From positions 1 through 64,000 of the forward strand of contig WIXG01000031.1 in the NCBI GenBank assembly GCA_009869945.1: a stretch of 64,000 bases of DNA, written 5' to 3'. The DNA is from Mesaphorura yosii. Lineage: Eukaryota > Arthropoda > Collembola > Poduromorpha > Tullbergiidae. Of the stretch, positions 11,152-24,422 are shown piece after piece. Under the pieces are notes generated by a model. It did no database searches. It was given only the letters and a program-made list of their open reading frames with translations, and had not been told where the DNA came from. A program made the position numbers and the translations under genes. How positions within the stretch are numbered: position 1 is the first letter of the stretch; the number at the start of each line of letters is the position of its first letter.

Positions 11152-12771
11152 ATGGCGCCGCGTCGAAGCAGAGCGCAGAAGGATGCTGGCGAGAGTAACA
11201 ATATTGAGAATGAAGGAGAAAAAGAGCCATTAAATCTCACAATATCGACATCAACAAAAAAGGCTACAAACGATGCCGCCATTTCTTTTCTCAATACCGA
11301 TCTTACCAACAATGACATCACAATAACGGCTGTTTTGCCCGTCAGAAAAGTTTCACACAAGCGGAGCAAGAATTTTAGCTCAGAGGAATCTCTCAGATTA
11401 GTCCAGCTTTGGACCACTTTGTCAAATCAAGAACCCGTTGGCAAATCTCAAGCAAAGGGGAGAGGCGCGGCCTTGTGGAACAACCTGACCGATGAAATGA
11501 AGAAAGCAGGCTTCGATCGCACTTCAGCACAATTTAAGAACCGAATTTATCGACTCAGACAGGATTATTACAAAGCGAAAAAGGAAGGAAAACAACATGA
11601 ATGTCCGTACTACGCACCTTTCGCCGCATTTTACAAGGACGAGGACGACGCGAAAGATATCAAGCCTAACATTAAGGTCTTGGAGGCAGCACTAAACAAA
11701 CCGACTGCTACTGCTAAGGACATGAACATGAAAAAGAAGCTTGAAGTGTCCACCGCTAAAACTACGCACGATGATGATCAAGATCGTAACAAAAAGAAGC
11801 CGGAGTTAAAGCATGACTTGCATGACATAAACAAGTGAGGACAGTTACATATAAGATAAAATATGGTACTTCCTATCCTAAAATTTTAATTATATCAACA
11901 GAAAAATCAAACTGGACACCAAAGATCAGGGCCACGACCAAATGCACACGGGAGATAGACCAGCTAATCTCAAGAACGAGACACCTGGACCTGGTTTTGA
12001 TCAATTGGCAAAAAATAATCTTCCTCAAATGGATGTGAAGCAGTTCATCAAGAAGAGCTCAGGCAAAAGCGACGTCCATGATGGCAGCAAGGCCAAGGCC
12101 AATGTCAAGAGTGTAGTTGTCGCGAAGCCTGACTTGATTCCGACGGCCGCCAACTTGAAACCTGAACCACGTGGTCTAAAGGGAGGTGGCATGTAAGTTG
12201 TGTCACGGTTCCTGTGTCCTGCCAACTCGTGTTTGTAGCTTCCGCTTATTGTCCGCACTTGTGAACTTCTTAAAGGGCTTGATTCTTATTAATTCAATTC
12301 TGTTTCAGGGACTTATCACTCCCGCCACCCTTGGCCGAATCTCCAAAGCTTATGATGAGTCTGTTGAAACCGACCACTAAAACTGAAGCGGTCAGACAGC
12401 CAAAACCATTATCTTCTAAGTCTTCTATGATGCGGTCTGCTGGTGGCGACAGAGTGTTGCCAAAGTTTGCCCCACTCAAACCTGGACCAGCTCAACCAGG
12501 ACAACGTACAGTGCATTTTCCCGGGCCGACACATGGCCCATCGGGTACATATCCGTTGCCTCTGCCTCCATTGTTGTTTCGTCCAAGGGCTGAGAGAAGA
12601 GCTGTAGATGCTGAAAGAATTAGGGTATTGGGCGCTGAACATCATCGGCTTCGCTTGGAACGCCTGGAGGTTGCAAGGCAAAGGAACAAAGATGAAGCGC
12701 TCAAAAATTACTGCACGTCGCAAATAATTCAAATAGTGGCTTCACGTTCTTCTGAGGTTAATAGACGCTAA
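11152..12771 (+). CDS. Trihelix (Myb/SANT-like) DNA-binding protein
   Basis: This is a probable sequence-specific nuclear DNA-binding protein. Three exons, 11152-11834, 11902-12192 and 12309-12771, give 1437 bases (478 aa plus stop) in phase. The ATG at 11152 was chosen because the open frame upstream of it starts only with GTG. Residues about 73-160 form a Myb/SANT-like domain: helix 1 with LRLVQLW, helix 2 with ALWNNLTDEM, and helix 3 with SAQFKNRIYRLRQDYY, followed by basic KAKKEGK. The N-terminus is basic (APRRSRAQK). The middle is Lys/Asp-rich and then Pro-rich. The C-terminus (about 420-478) is a charged helix with many Arg and Glu (ERRAVDAERIRVLGAEHHR), probably a coiled coil for dimerisation, a layout common in trihelix proteins and in domesticated transposase-derived regulators. 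Its targets are unknown. Confidence 0.82.
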
Positions 12772-13017
12772 GTTGATCATCCCCTTTATAAAATTAACGC
12801 TATGCTATGCTTTTGCTGTTTACTAACGTTTGCATCAAAGTTCATGCACACTAGTGAATTGTACAATTTACAATTTCGTCGAGAAACTTTGGTTTGCATC
12901 TTCTAGATCTTTTGCTTGAATTTGTTTTTCTATCGCTACATTAATTATTATCTTCTTCATAAATCTGAGATTTACTTTCTTCATTCTCTAAGATTTTTAC
13001 TGCTATAGTTGAGAGAC

Positions 13018-13314
13018 TGTTAACATGTTGAAGATCGCGAATCGCGAAATACCTTCCATTTTCTTTTTTAGGTTTTAGCTAAGTACTTTATTGTTTATTG
13101 CTATTTTGGAGCTAAGGATTCAGCTGAATGCATTCACAAGCTGTTCTCAATGCTTCCAGTAAAGAATATTAAGATTATGATGTTACTGTTTTACTCTTAC
13201 TATTATCGTGATGTGGTGAGTCAATTATATAAGTTTACTGTTATAAATGGTTAGCTTCAATAAAGGACCTCTGCTCCTTCTTACATTCTTGCCCCTCGCG
13301 CCAGAGACCTTACA
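13018..13314 (+). mobile_element. Possible solo LTR in the 3' UTR (weak)
   Basis: The segment begins TGTTAAC and ends CTTACA. It contains a TATATAAG box about 40 bases before an AATAAAGG signal and a T/C-rich tail, the order found in retrotransposon LTRs. The 5-base flanks (GAGAC and ACGAC) do not match exactly, and no second copy is in the window. The AATAAA at 13259-13264 may simply be the poly(A) signal of the trihelix gene. Confidence 0.22.
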
Positions 13315-13596
13315 ACGACGATCGATAGTGTCTGTAGATAAGGCATTTATTGAAGTATCCATGGTGTCATTACTACTTGGCGGGGCTACCACTGACTCTG
13401 ACTGGTGAGTTTTAGCACGCCTTCACCCAAAGTTAATGGACAATAGCAAATTCACCTTGAGGAACATTCACAGCCCTAAGTCATACCATCTCGGTATCTA
13501 GTCAAACGTCAAGTGTCCTCAACCTGGCCCTGCCTGAGTTCAAAATTCTAAGCACAATTCAGTCAAAAGCTTCTCCATTCAAATTCCCATGAAACA

Positions 13597-14856
13597 ATGC
13601 AGGAGTTGTTGGACTGGTTTACGGATCCGGTGTGTGGTCCAGCAGAAGCCTCGGTTTCGGGCAATGGTTGCCCCATCTCGCTGTTAAGTCCTGGTTTGTT
13701 GATGATCCTTGATTGACCATGCCCTACTACATGTAAAATGGCAAACGAATGTTCATGTAATTTAGAGATCTGGACATACGTCGCCTCTTTCAAGTATCCT
13801 GTGACTGTGGTGCTTGTCTATTTGCTGGTGACCACTATATTTGGACCATGGCTCATGGCGAATCTGTGCCCGATCCGGCTACCTAATTTTCTTGCGCTTT
13901 ACAACATAGTTCTCAGTGCAGCGTACTTTGTCATTGGATGTGTGGTAAATTTCAAGCATTATTCGCCTTGAACTTACTGCGCATTGTCTTACATAAGCAC
14001 TAAACTTCAATCGCCTTTCTATTCCTAGCTACTTTATTACATCAAGTCCTCTAACTACTCAATGTGGTGTCAGCCGCCCAGTTTCAGGCCATGCAGAAGT
14101 TCATGCATGCAGAACGAGATCGTCTATTCTTATGAAGACATGGTAGCACTTTCTTCCGCGATTCTGTTGACATCCGAGGTCAAGTTATTCAACTGACTGT
14201 CATTTGTACAGATCGCAATGTTGATCGGAATCTTCCACGTCATAAAATTATTTCATTTGCTTGAAGTTTTGTTCCTCATATTCGACAAGCGTCGAGTCCC
14301 GTCTGTGTACATCGTTCACCAAGTCTTGATGGTGGTGCTGAGTTGGGGAGCCGCAAATTTTGTACCAGGCGGCACAAGTGAGTCAATTTTTCTGTATTCC
14401 TCATTTTGTCGTATCTTATTTTACTGCTTCGAGTGGAATTTAATGATTTCATAGGTGCTGTGCTGGTTGCTGCCTGTTGTGCGACGTTCCCCATGCTATT
14501 AGTCTACAGAAAGATATGCGGCAATTGTTGGCCAACTTACAACCTGCTTGGATCATGGGTTCAAATTGTAATTCATACAGTTTAGTCAAATTTACTGATC
14601 ATGATGTCCACAATTTTATGTTCTACAGGCTCAACTTGTGTTTCTAGCAGTGGTTTCCGCTTCATCTATCGTTTCTGGCTGTGGTTTTCCCACCTGGGCG
14701 TCGCTGGCAGTACTTGGATTTGTGGGCTTGTTCATAATTATGGTGGTACAAGAATTGTGCTGGATTGACGGGGAATTTTCAGCATCCATCTCGCTGAAAG
14801 AGACAGGACTCGGGTCGCCTTGGTTCGCAGGCGCTGGGGATCAGAATCATAGATAA
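13597..14856 (+). CDS. Diverged ELO-family (ELOVL-like) membrane protein
   Basis: ELO proteins are ER condensing enzymes of very-long-chain fatty acid synthesis. Well-supported exons are 13766-13944, 14029-14142, 14212-14377, 14455-14567 and 14629-14856. A first exon at 13597-13693 is phase-compatible and would give 298 aa, but its donor is weak. Family features are TM1 with GPWLMAN and a YN motif (LALYNIVLSA), the K-x(5)-E block (KLFHLLEVLFLIFDKRR), LSWGAANFVPGG, the YNLLGSWVQIAQL segment and a Lys/His-poor C-terminus. The catalytic HxxHH box is replaced by YIVHQ, so two of three histidines are gone. The acidic residues before it are also changed (E to H, D to E). This protein is probably not a working elongase. 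It has intact splice sites and no stop codons, so it does not look like a pseudogene. Confidence 0.75.
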
Positions 14857-14862
14857 AAATGG

Positions 14863-14868
14863 AATAAA
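14863..14868 (+). terminator. Poly(A) signal of the ELO-like gene
   Basis: AATAAA begins only seven bases after the stop codon, which implies a very short 3' UTR. Confidence 0.55.
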
Positions 14869-16722
14869 CCACAGTAGAATTACGACCTGCGTTTGTGCTG
14901 TTTTGTTGGCTGACTTGCTCGCTAAGATGTTTAAACTTTTTGCATTGGTCGCCTAAAAATTAGGAATGATTTACACTCAGTAATAAGTTAAAGCGATTAT
15001 TCATCTTGCTTACTAAGACAAATACAAAGTCAGCAACGTGGTTGGCAAAACTCCAGAAACGACTCTTGAAACTCGTAGTTTTACAGTTTTAGAGTCCGCT
15101 TTAACCGTATGGCTCCATCCTCGTAAAACAAAAATTCCTACGCGACTACGAAGAGGCTTTCACAACATCGCACTGCAGAGGCATGAGAGTGAGGCAAGGA
15201 GAAAGTTGCGGACGGAGACGCAAACGCTGTCTTAAAAATGACAGGATTCATAAAAGTTATGGTAATGTAACAGTAATTTTTAATATGCAAAGTCGTTCGT
15301 GGCCGCGTGCTGCTTGGTTCGTGGATGCAAAAAATGCGGACGTGGAAGTGAAGGAGTAAAAGCTATTAGCGAGCAACCCAGTTTGTTTTAGTAGTCTTCG
15401 TATCTCGTCTTGTCGCGACACACGCAGCACGAGTTCTTCATTATCATTGCTTTCGTTGCTGGCGTTGTATGACAAATTATCGCCTCTGACAAATAAGAGC
15501 AAATACACAAGAAAGGAGTAATTAATGGCTTGTTTTCTTATGCACCAGTTGTCCTGGCGGGGCAAAAAAATATTCGTGCTGTCTCCTTTGGGCGTGCAGT
15601 CCGTGAAGAAAGTCTCGTTGTCCTCGGCTTCGGGTAGTGAAAGGTGAAAGTTCCTATGTCTTATATGCCGTGTAAATTGCATCATCTGGTAATAGTATCG
15701 AATTTAAATTGACTAAAATATTATAGCTCTAACATGGATTCAGCCTCAAGAATCTCCAGAGCCAGTAAACTCGCACTTGAGAAATTAGTCGCACTACTGA
15801 GAATAGTGTTCACGTTCATTCAATTTGCTTCAAGGGACAAAGGCCGTCATTTTTGCCTCATAAATTGTCTCTAATGCTTCATGTTGTACAAACGGTTTGT
15901 TGGCGGATAGTATCTTTTGGAATGAAGGTATGTGATCAGAGTTTAGGTACTTATCAAGGTAATTGATTCCTCTTCCTGAGATTATAGTTACTAGTTTTAT
16001 GATCCCAGCAGGACCGGGACAGGTTAATCGGTATCAAAACCAAACGAACCGAACCGAACGAACGGTTCGATGGCGAAACCAAACTATTCTAAGCATTATT
16101 GTGCTGCTTGTACATTTACACTTATAATCAATTCCAGGACATCCAGGCTGCTGCAGAGCTCGTAATCGAATAGAGTAATGTAATGAAATGACTGCCGGCG
16201 ACATAATCTGCCATGTTTATTGTACGAACAACCATACAAGCACGAGAGTGTAATAATACTTTCACTCCCGTCGTTATTGCATTCACAATGGTTAATTGAT
16301 TCAGTAATACTTCACGTAAGCAATAATGAGCACTGCGGCACAAGCTTGTTCACTGGGCCCGTGTTTATGTTTACGCGTAGGTCGATGGCAACAACATTCG
16401 ACTCCAGTAAAATGACCCCTGGAATGGAGGCACAAGAACTGCAGAGTAGAAAAGTGGGACTGAAACTGCAATAAAGAGGTTTATGACGTCGGATTGTATC
16501 GAATTGGCAATAAACCCTCCAGCCCCATTTTATTTTACTGTTCACACACAATAAAAACACTTCAAATGATATATTAATCTAGCTTCAACGGGCCGCGCGT
16601 GTATGTAACTTTCTTTGATCATAAATCTAACATGAACTACAACCGTATGCCATTTGTATTCTTGTGTATGGTCCTGAACCTGGTTTCCATGTGAAGTGTT
16701 ATGCAGTTCACAAGATCGTTTT
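14869..16722. other. Gene-poor stretch
   Basis: A 143-codon open frame on the minus strand (15257-15685) is within chance length and has no recognisable domain or start context. Around 16040-16070 there is a short run of CGAAC-type repeats. Nothing else is supported. Confidence 0.4.
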
Positions 16723-16965
16723 TCAAGTAAATGTCTTTTTTAATCGTGCCTTTGAAGTTTGAATGAATACTTTGAGCCATGAGTCGTGCCTGGCCACCCA
16801 TTCACTCATTTGAAATTCGAAACGAAGGTGGATTAAAGGAAGCAGGATATACAAGTGTGCAAAAATAAGAATACCAATGCCAGCATCTACGAATAACGGC
16901 ATCCAGTTGAACATCGACTGACTCAGCATCGTCGTATTCTGTTTCAGTTGTGGTGGTATTTGCAT
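16723..16965 (-). CDS. Possible 80-aa single-pass membrane microprotein
   Basis: I do not recognise the product. The ATG at 16965 sits in an ideal vertebrate-style Kozak context (GCCACCATGC). The 80-aa frame has one clear hydrophobic helix at about residues 24-47 (MPLFVDAGIGILIFAHLYIL), flanked by polar and basic ends (SKARLKKTFT), like small integral membrane proteins. There is no neighbour in an operon-like sense and no splice evidence. The length alone is not significant. Confidence 0.3.
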   Translation of the reverse strand: MQIPPQLKQNTTMLSQSMFNWMPLFVDAGIGILIFAHLYILLPLIHLRFEFQMSEWVARHDSWLKVFIQTSKARLKKTFT

Positions 16966-19900
16966 GGTGGCCGGCTTCCTTATGCGGTTCAACAAGTAGA
17001 TAATCCCTTCTCGAAGCTCAGATCAAAGGCAGAATATACTTAAATGAACGTCAGATGACGTAATAAATTTTTATAAAGATACAACGTGTAGGTAGACGGT
17101 ATAAATTACTAATGCGTGAAATACGACTAACGTGGCAGGCCAGAGCCGCAATGATTCTCATACGACGACCGCATCAGGTGGAGTTGTCACATTCTTTCTA
17201 GTTATGGGCAAACAACATGGCCGGCCGGGGCCACAGTCCGCGTCGCGGCATGGCGTTTTGATCATAATAAATTTTAATTTAGCCTGCACACCTGCCAGCA
17301 ACATTTTAATGAAATAGTCATAACTTTTGCTCGCAAATCCTCATCTGCGTTCATTCATGTATTTGCATGCATTCTTATCTGTTGTTTAGCTAAATATTCA
17401 CAAACAGCTCATACCAGCAAATGTTCGTCCTTTAAACTTATTACGCGCCTGAAGCCCAAAAGGTGCCAAGTGTGGAATGGACTAATGGACAGTGGTGGCA
17501 ATCCACATTGCAAAAGTTGCGAAAAAATTGTGGCAACGAGCAGGAGCAACGATAGCTGGGAACAAAGTTCCGGTCGCAGTCACCAGAAAACTGGAGTACC
17601 TGTGATGTCTGCATTCTTTCGGATATTCCGAACCCACTTTACTCGCCTCTCGGGCTAGTATGAAAGCACTCAAACGCATTTCCTCTCTAGGTTTAAATTT
17701 TAAATTTATGACCTGTCGTTAGAATAATGTGAACGATTTATTATAATATTTCTTATATCGTTCCACTCCTCTCCTCTCAGCCTACAAGAGTTATGTATCA
17801 GCTCACACATTATACTGGAACTGAGTGTTTCAATAATTCCAACCACCGGGTTTGTTTACCTTCATTTTGTAAGCCGTCATCTCAGATATCGGCACTCTCA
17901 GGACATTCACCTGGCTAGACGGCTCTTGATTTGTTGCCTAAACTCTTGTTAAGCGTCTAGACATTAAATTTAAACATGATTTGAGTCAGAACATAACAAG
18001 CATGTTTACGCAACTTTCTCAGATTCTTAACTCCTTAATATGGTTCATATTTCACCATTCCCCAACTTTGCAACGGCAATTTTTCCAGAATGGCAACGTC
18101 CATGAATCTGATTCAATATGTAAACTCGACTCTTGTCTTGTCGCGTTTGCTATTGCAAATTACAATGCGAACTCGAATTTATGTTGCAAAGAAGTAATTT
18201 GGTGAGGGAATTGGAACCAGCTCAGGCCAGCGCGAGATATCAACCTCCACCTTCGCTGTGGATCCACGCAGGATGCCACAGCAGAAACAACGAGAGGCGA
18301 AAGGATTCGACTGAATTTAGATTTACATTTATTTCTCAGGTCCTCGAGTCGATATCTACGATGAAGAGAATGCATTTCTATCGGATTTGCCATGTCGTTG
18401 TCCCACGGCCTCATTCTAGAAAATAACAATACTCCAAAGACCAGTCCAATGTTTGGCCAATTTATTCATCTCATGTCGATTTTGACGCTGCCTCCAGCCT
18501 GACAAATGGAGGACGAGACGAATGAAGAAAGGTGTGAATTCTGAGTGCAGACCTCGACAGCTCCAATTTACTACTCTGTATTGGAATACCAATTCGTGGT
18601 CTAGTTCACTGCAGTGCTGTTTCATGAAAAGTCATTTATTATTTGTGGTCGTTGTCATCATTGCGTTTGGATTCGGATTTTTGTCATTTTCTGTTGTTGA
18701 TTCAGGAGTCTTGATTTTAAATAAACCCGGATCTGGAATTGAATTGTATGGCATGGCGTACAACAAAAACTAACTGTACACGAAAAGGGATGAGATGGAA
18801 CGTGAGTCTGTCCGACTCCTGTTCATTCAAACCGATGAACCGGGCTTCCTCTTTGCTCTCGGGCTACGAAAAGCAGAATATGAACGTGTTCAGTGCTCAT
18901 TCTTCTTCTGAGCGAACGGACTATGGACAAGGAAGTAATTTGGAGCTTAGGCTCCCTTCAGCCGGATTACGAAATGATGTAGAAAACTTTAGGCTTCGTA
19001 TAGTCAAACACGACAGCGGAAGACGATGTAAATTAAAACCATCGGGGAAAGTGGTTCCTGAGGGCATTCCATTAATTTCTGAAATGAACATGATAGCAAG
19101 AAAGTGGAGAGTAAGCATTGTGAGCAAACATGAGCGCAGATTCGCGGCTATACTAAGTGCGAGTCCAGACTTTTATTTTTTTTTTCATTTTTTACTCAAT
19201 TTGGCTGGCAAGCAGCTCGGCAGCTGTACAGAACAAAATTTTCAAGGCACTATGTGCTGATTTAATACATTTCGTGTGCTGAACGCACTAAAACCTAAAG
19301 TGTATCTTAATTTAATTATTTTACAGTCTACACACTGACGACTGCTTCACATAGCACAGCATTTTGCGAGTCACAATGCTCAAACGTGGATGGTACAGGC
19401 GAGACGACTTGAAGAAAACTTGCATTTTAGTCGTCCTGCAAAACGATTCAAACGACTCCAAGCCCGAATTTCAGGATGTCAAGTTGATGTTGGTTTAATT
19501 GCAGTTAACAGAATCCCAAATAAAAAGAAATTGCCCACAGCGTCAGAACCGTTTTGAATGTAGCCTGAGCCCATGAGACTGCACTGCGATCAAGATGGAG
19601 AATCATCTTGCCTTTGCATTTACTGTTACTACTGTAACTTACTACTGTCTGTGAGGCTCAGGTACAAGCTTGTAATTGTCTTTTATGTGAAAGCTGATCA
19701 TTTTCTCTTCTCCTTGAATCCCGAATTCGTGTTCCTCTTGTCTTCTGGTATGCTTTGCAGGGAAACACGTCAAGCAGCAAGACGCGGGCAGCAGCAAAGC
19801 AATGACAATGATGGTTGTCGTATTCACAATTTGAGAGTGATGCCATAATAAAAATGAATTTGACGATTACGTGCGGTTTCATTATTTGAACATTGTGCCA

Positions 19901-22900
19901 GCGCCACCGGCACTTCTTCACTATGACCAAGGCGAATAATATGAAAGAGCCACGGCGATTTCGCTATTTCTCCAAGCACCCCTGAGGCGACGTGTTCTCT
20001 CTCCTCCGAGATCTGTGTGTATTTCCTTGTTTCTCGTGCCGCTGTACAACGTGTACATTGTTCATGTCATTTTCCTCGCCATTTCCAAAATTTCCATCTT
20101 CGAATACATAATTTTATGGTTATCATTCGAGCGAGATTAGGCTGACAATATTGTCCCATGGTTTGGTAGTGAGAGAGATGAGACACAATGGCGTAGTTTA
20201 CACAAAGCATTTTAGCTGGATGGTACGGCACGATCACGATCACGGCCGTGGCGAGGTGCCAAATGCGCTGCACAGAATGTTCTTTGAAAAGGGATCATTA
20301 CCGAATGCATATGAAGTAAGAATGTGGTTATGACCATGATATGGGGATAAATGGTAGCAGCAGTCGCATATCGAGCTTTTAAGCATTAGTGTCAATTTGC
20401 AATTCGGGAGTGAATGCATCCAAAATCCAAACTGCATCCAAATTCATTCCAGTTCTTTGGCTACAATCTTTGGTGCACGGCTGTTGCTTCACGTGTCCTG
20501 TCGACACCTCTAAGCCAAAAGATTGCTTCTAATCTCCATAAATAATTTCATATTCTAACAGAATTTGGTAATAAAATGCGGACGAACGCAAGACATACGA
20601 TACACAAAACAATGGATAAACGATGTTTGTTAAATACTAATGCTGTTTATATGTCCGAACAAGATGTATCCAAGAATTAAGATCGTATCGCAGGGAAGTC
20701 TTTGTTGTTTCAACTGCAACTTTGTAAAATGAACACTCTGACTCCATCCTACCTGCTGTGCTTTTTTGTTACGAATAAATTTCAATCCAGTCGGAGTGGA
20801 ACTTAACATCGGGTGGGTTGCTGTAATTCCAGTGCACCTTCACCGTAATGGATAATACGGGTATATAATTCTACAACTAAATCTAAATTAGCTTTGAAAT
20901 AACTTGAAATTAGTTGCATTTCCTTAGGCGAGGTGATGAAAATTCTGGAATCCTCTTAAATGGTAGGACCACTTTTCTTCTCCCTTGTGTGAAAAAACTT
21001 CACAGCTTTTGAGTATTCTTGTCAAGAGCTTTCGCCTGAAGTTCTTTCTCAACTTTAATCGATTTCTAATCATTTTATAAATGTGTTACTTTACAATCTT
21101 GTTCTGTAATAATTTTCACACTGGTTTAGCAAAACTTTTTTGATATCCAGCCAAAGTCGTCGGCTGCTGTTGCTATATCCTCGTCACAGCGATTGAGTCT
21201 TGAGTTTGGGCTGATTGGCGCTTGGTGCTAAGTGAAATTGAAAAGTGTCGATTAAATTTGTTTCTCTTCAGTTGATTTAAATTGATGGAGAGCAGGAGCA
21301 AAGGCAAGATGCAGGCAGCAAAAACTTTCATTTTATCAAAGTGAGAGAAATCGAAGAACAACATCTTTTATTCTCCAACATCCAACTTCGAAAGTGAGTC
21401 TCTAGTCGGTTGGCAGTGCATCGATAAATGTTTTTCTTTCAGAGAAAGCAAAGAATAATATAATGGAACTTCTTTGAGGCAAAGCCAGCACCAGCGGAGC
21501 CTTCAGCTAGTGATCTTGCTTGTGTACTCTACAATGCAATGCATTTTTGGCGCCGAAACGACGACCTAAAGTTGAGACAACCTTCTTCATTCTTGCAAGA
21601 TTCGCAAAGAACTCTTCCTACCTTTTATGCATCCTGTTCCTGCTCCTCTCCACGTGCGACAACGAATCTTGACGCTGTGTTTTCTTTTTGTTAACTTGGG
21701 ATTTTTTCGCCATAAATTTTTCATTCAAAATTCATACAATTTCATATTTCTTTCCTGTAGTGCGAAAACTTTTGCGCTGTGTGCCAAAGTAAAGCACTTT
21801 CCTGTCTCCTCCACTCTGCAGCACAACATGACTGGAACAGATGTGGCGGTAATTCATCAGAGTGAAAGCAATTTGAAAGAGTAAGAATTTGGTGTGGTAC
21901 CTGGCTTATGAAACGGGCATGAAATGCGCGTTTATGCATGCGCAGGCGGTGTTATGCGACCTGGCGGCCTAGTTCACCTTTTTTAATTTTAAATTTGTAT
22001 GTGCCACCGTGCAACCTCAACCTGTCAGCCAGCCTGCTTTGTTTACGACCGGGTTTAATTAAAAGGAACAGGCTCGGAATCGACTTGCTCTGTGGAGCAT
22101 TCAAATTTAGATTTATTGGGCCGTTCCGCGTTCTGCCGCCGCCATCGAGTGTGGGTGAGTACGTTGCCCTGTAATTGAATTCGTGGGTACCTGCGCCAGC
22201 ACACCAGCAACAGCATCAAGCAACAAAGCACATTGCTAACAACTTCAAACTATGATTAAATCACCTCCGAATTGTGCATTGCACTCACTTTTCACCCTTC
22301 ATTCGCAGATTCAGTTGTTGATGACGGAGATATTTCAAAAGGAATGCAATCCTTTGTTCCGTGCTCGACTCACATTGTCTGCTGTGCGCTGCTGTGCCAT
22401 ATTTTAGGCGTAATAAATAATAAACTCAATTGTTCTTGGATTCCAGCCCCGACTCGGATGAAAACATTCAACCTCGCTTCCTCTCCTCCTGCTTCTGCTT
22501 CTACTGCCGGTGCTACGCTACACTGGTACAAAGGAAAAATCGCATCTCGTTAGTCATGTTTGTTTCTTGTTCGTCTGCGTTGTACATTCTTAGCGTGAAA
22601 GTGTTCAAGAAAAATACGCGTAAGTGCACAAAGGGAAATATTGCACAGGAGAAAAATGTTTTCTCAAAAATTTGAATTTCAAACAGAAGGAATCTTTAAC
22701 TTGCATCCACTTTTCCACGTTCTCTTCTCAAAATGCCCAGACCTTCACAAGGGACTGTGTCTGTGATCATTATGCGCGGCTTCATCATCTCATCTCCCTC
22801 CGCTCCGTCTGAATTCCTTCTTCTTTCAAGACCAGGCAATGTTTTATCTTATTTCATGAAGATGTCGAATTCGTACGCAGCACTCACAACAGCGAGTCGG

Positions 22901-24422
22901 ATGAACTCACGCTATGAACGGTTAAGTGTGTATAAAATATCGATTTGCTTTAAAAAAACGAAGGAATGCGAATGCCATTTTTTAGTTTCCTATTCAAAAG
23001 ACAAAATTCGGAATGATAATTTTTCCAACTGCTTGAAATCTTCCTGAAGCGCGCGGTGATTTCACGTAAGGCGACTGCACGAAGATGAACCGGTTGCTGC
23101 AAGAAGGATGCTTTTTCCTCTCTGATGCCCTTTCAACTCGAAATCTTCCACTTTCACTTTGTCATTCTCACTGTCAAACGCGTTTTACGAGGCGAACTCC
23201 ACCGTTCTCCGATGGCTATGATAATGCGCCGAGCAGTACGTTTCGTTTCCTGATGGTCAGTCGCGTGACTGTAAGGAACGAAAGCGGAGCATGGCCAAAA
23301 GTTGGTCGGGCCGTCTGGTCCAAATGTAATAAGAAAATGTGATTTTTCATTCGTTTACTCCATACTTGAGTGGACAGGCGCTGGAAGCATGAAAGAATGA
23401 ACACCAATTTTTCATGACTTCTCATTCTGCCTCTCGGTGCAAGTACTTTTAGGACCAATCCCCGATATCTGGAGATCTGCTTGCATTATCCAGGTTACGA
23501 TCAAACTGCAAGAATGAACGATGAGGTTACGACTTGGTACTGGAGAAAATAACATTTGAAGCCCAGAGCTATATTAAACACTGTCAGAGTGCCACTGGAA
23601 GACATTGTCCCTTGAACTGGAACTGTGCGTAGCGAACACGGGTACACGAGGTCCATGGGTCTCCGTCCTGCAGCTGTGTGAACTGTGCTCAAGCTCGACT
23701 GAATCCAATAAGGTGATGTGGATGCATGGAGTATGGACCAACGTTATTTATAATGCTTCTAATACGTGAGATGTTCGTACGATGCAGTGCCAAGATAAGA
23801 TGGAGGGAAATAGTTCATTGTGAGATAAAAAATCATTCAAGGAGAAATTCAATAGGATCACAACATCAAAAACTAAAGAAGAGAAAGAATTACACGGTTA
23901 AGACTCACGCTAAGCGCAACGTTGCGCCTGCTGCCTTGCTCTAAAGTTTAAGATAAGCGTTCTTCCTCCAGTACTCTTTTGTCCTTGCCACGCGTCTGTC
24001 TTGCGAGTCTTTTCAATAAATTGAGTCTTTCGTCTTCGTCATGTTATATTTCTAAACCCATGAATTTACGGTCAGAAGGAACTGAAAAATTAATCAACTT
24101 CTCCTATTGTTTCTGCCATGCGTCATTTGCCACTTCCCTACGCACTATGATTATGTTCCGCCTGCTGAACATTGCTGGCTCGATTCAATGACTGCTTCTC
24201 CTAAGAAATAACCACTTGACCGGCACTGGTTTCTTCTTATGTTCCGTCCGAAGCAGTTGTACCCGCTCCATTGAACCTTAGACTAAAATTGCTTGCGGGA
24301 TAAACAAAAGTTTTATTGTTTCTTGTACCCAGTTTCAAGCTTTCCTCGACATCGAGCATTTGAGTGAAAAAGTACAAAAATTTTCTAACAATTATTAGTT
24401 GTATCACTCGCATCAGGCGCGG
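16966..24422. other. 7.5-kb region without a supported gene
   Basis: Many short open frames occur on both strands but none is joined by coherent splice sites. Fragments that look protein-like (18340-18419 and 22447-22560 on the plus strand) are too short to call. There is a GC-rich patch near 17215-17255 and a T-run near 19170. I see no tRNA, rRNA or clear repeat family. Confidence 0.35.

Noticed and set aside
15257-15685. 143-codon open frame on the minus strand
   Set aside because: About this length is expected several times by chance in a 64-kb window of this composition. It has no domain, no splice context and no composition typical of its neighbours.
18340-18419. Short plus-strand segment after a good acceptor, encoding VDIYDEENAFLSDLPCRC
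   Set aside because: At 26 codons with no upstream exon found, it could be chance next to a pyrimidine tract.
22311-22675. Plus-strand frames with Cys-rich sequence (FCFYCRCY)
   Set aside because: Different frames look equally protein-like and no coherent joining is possible. The C-rich look comes from TGC-rich DNA.
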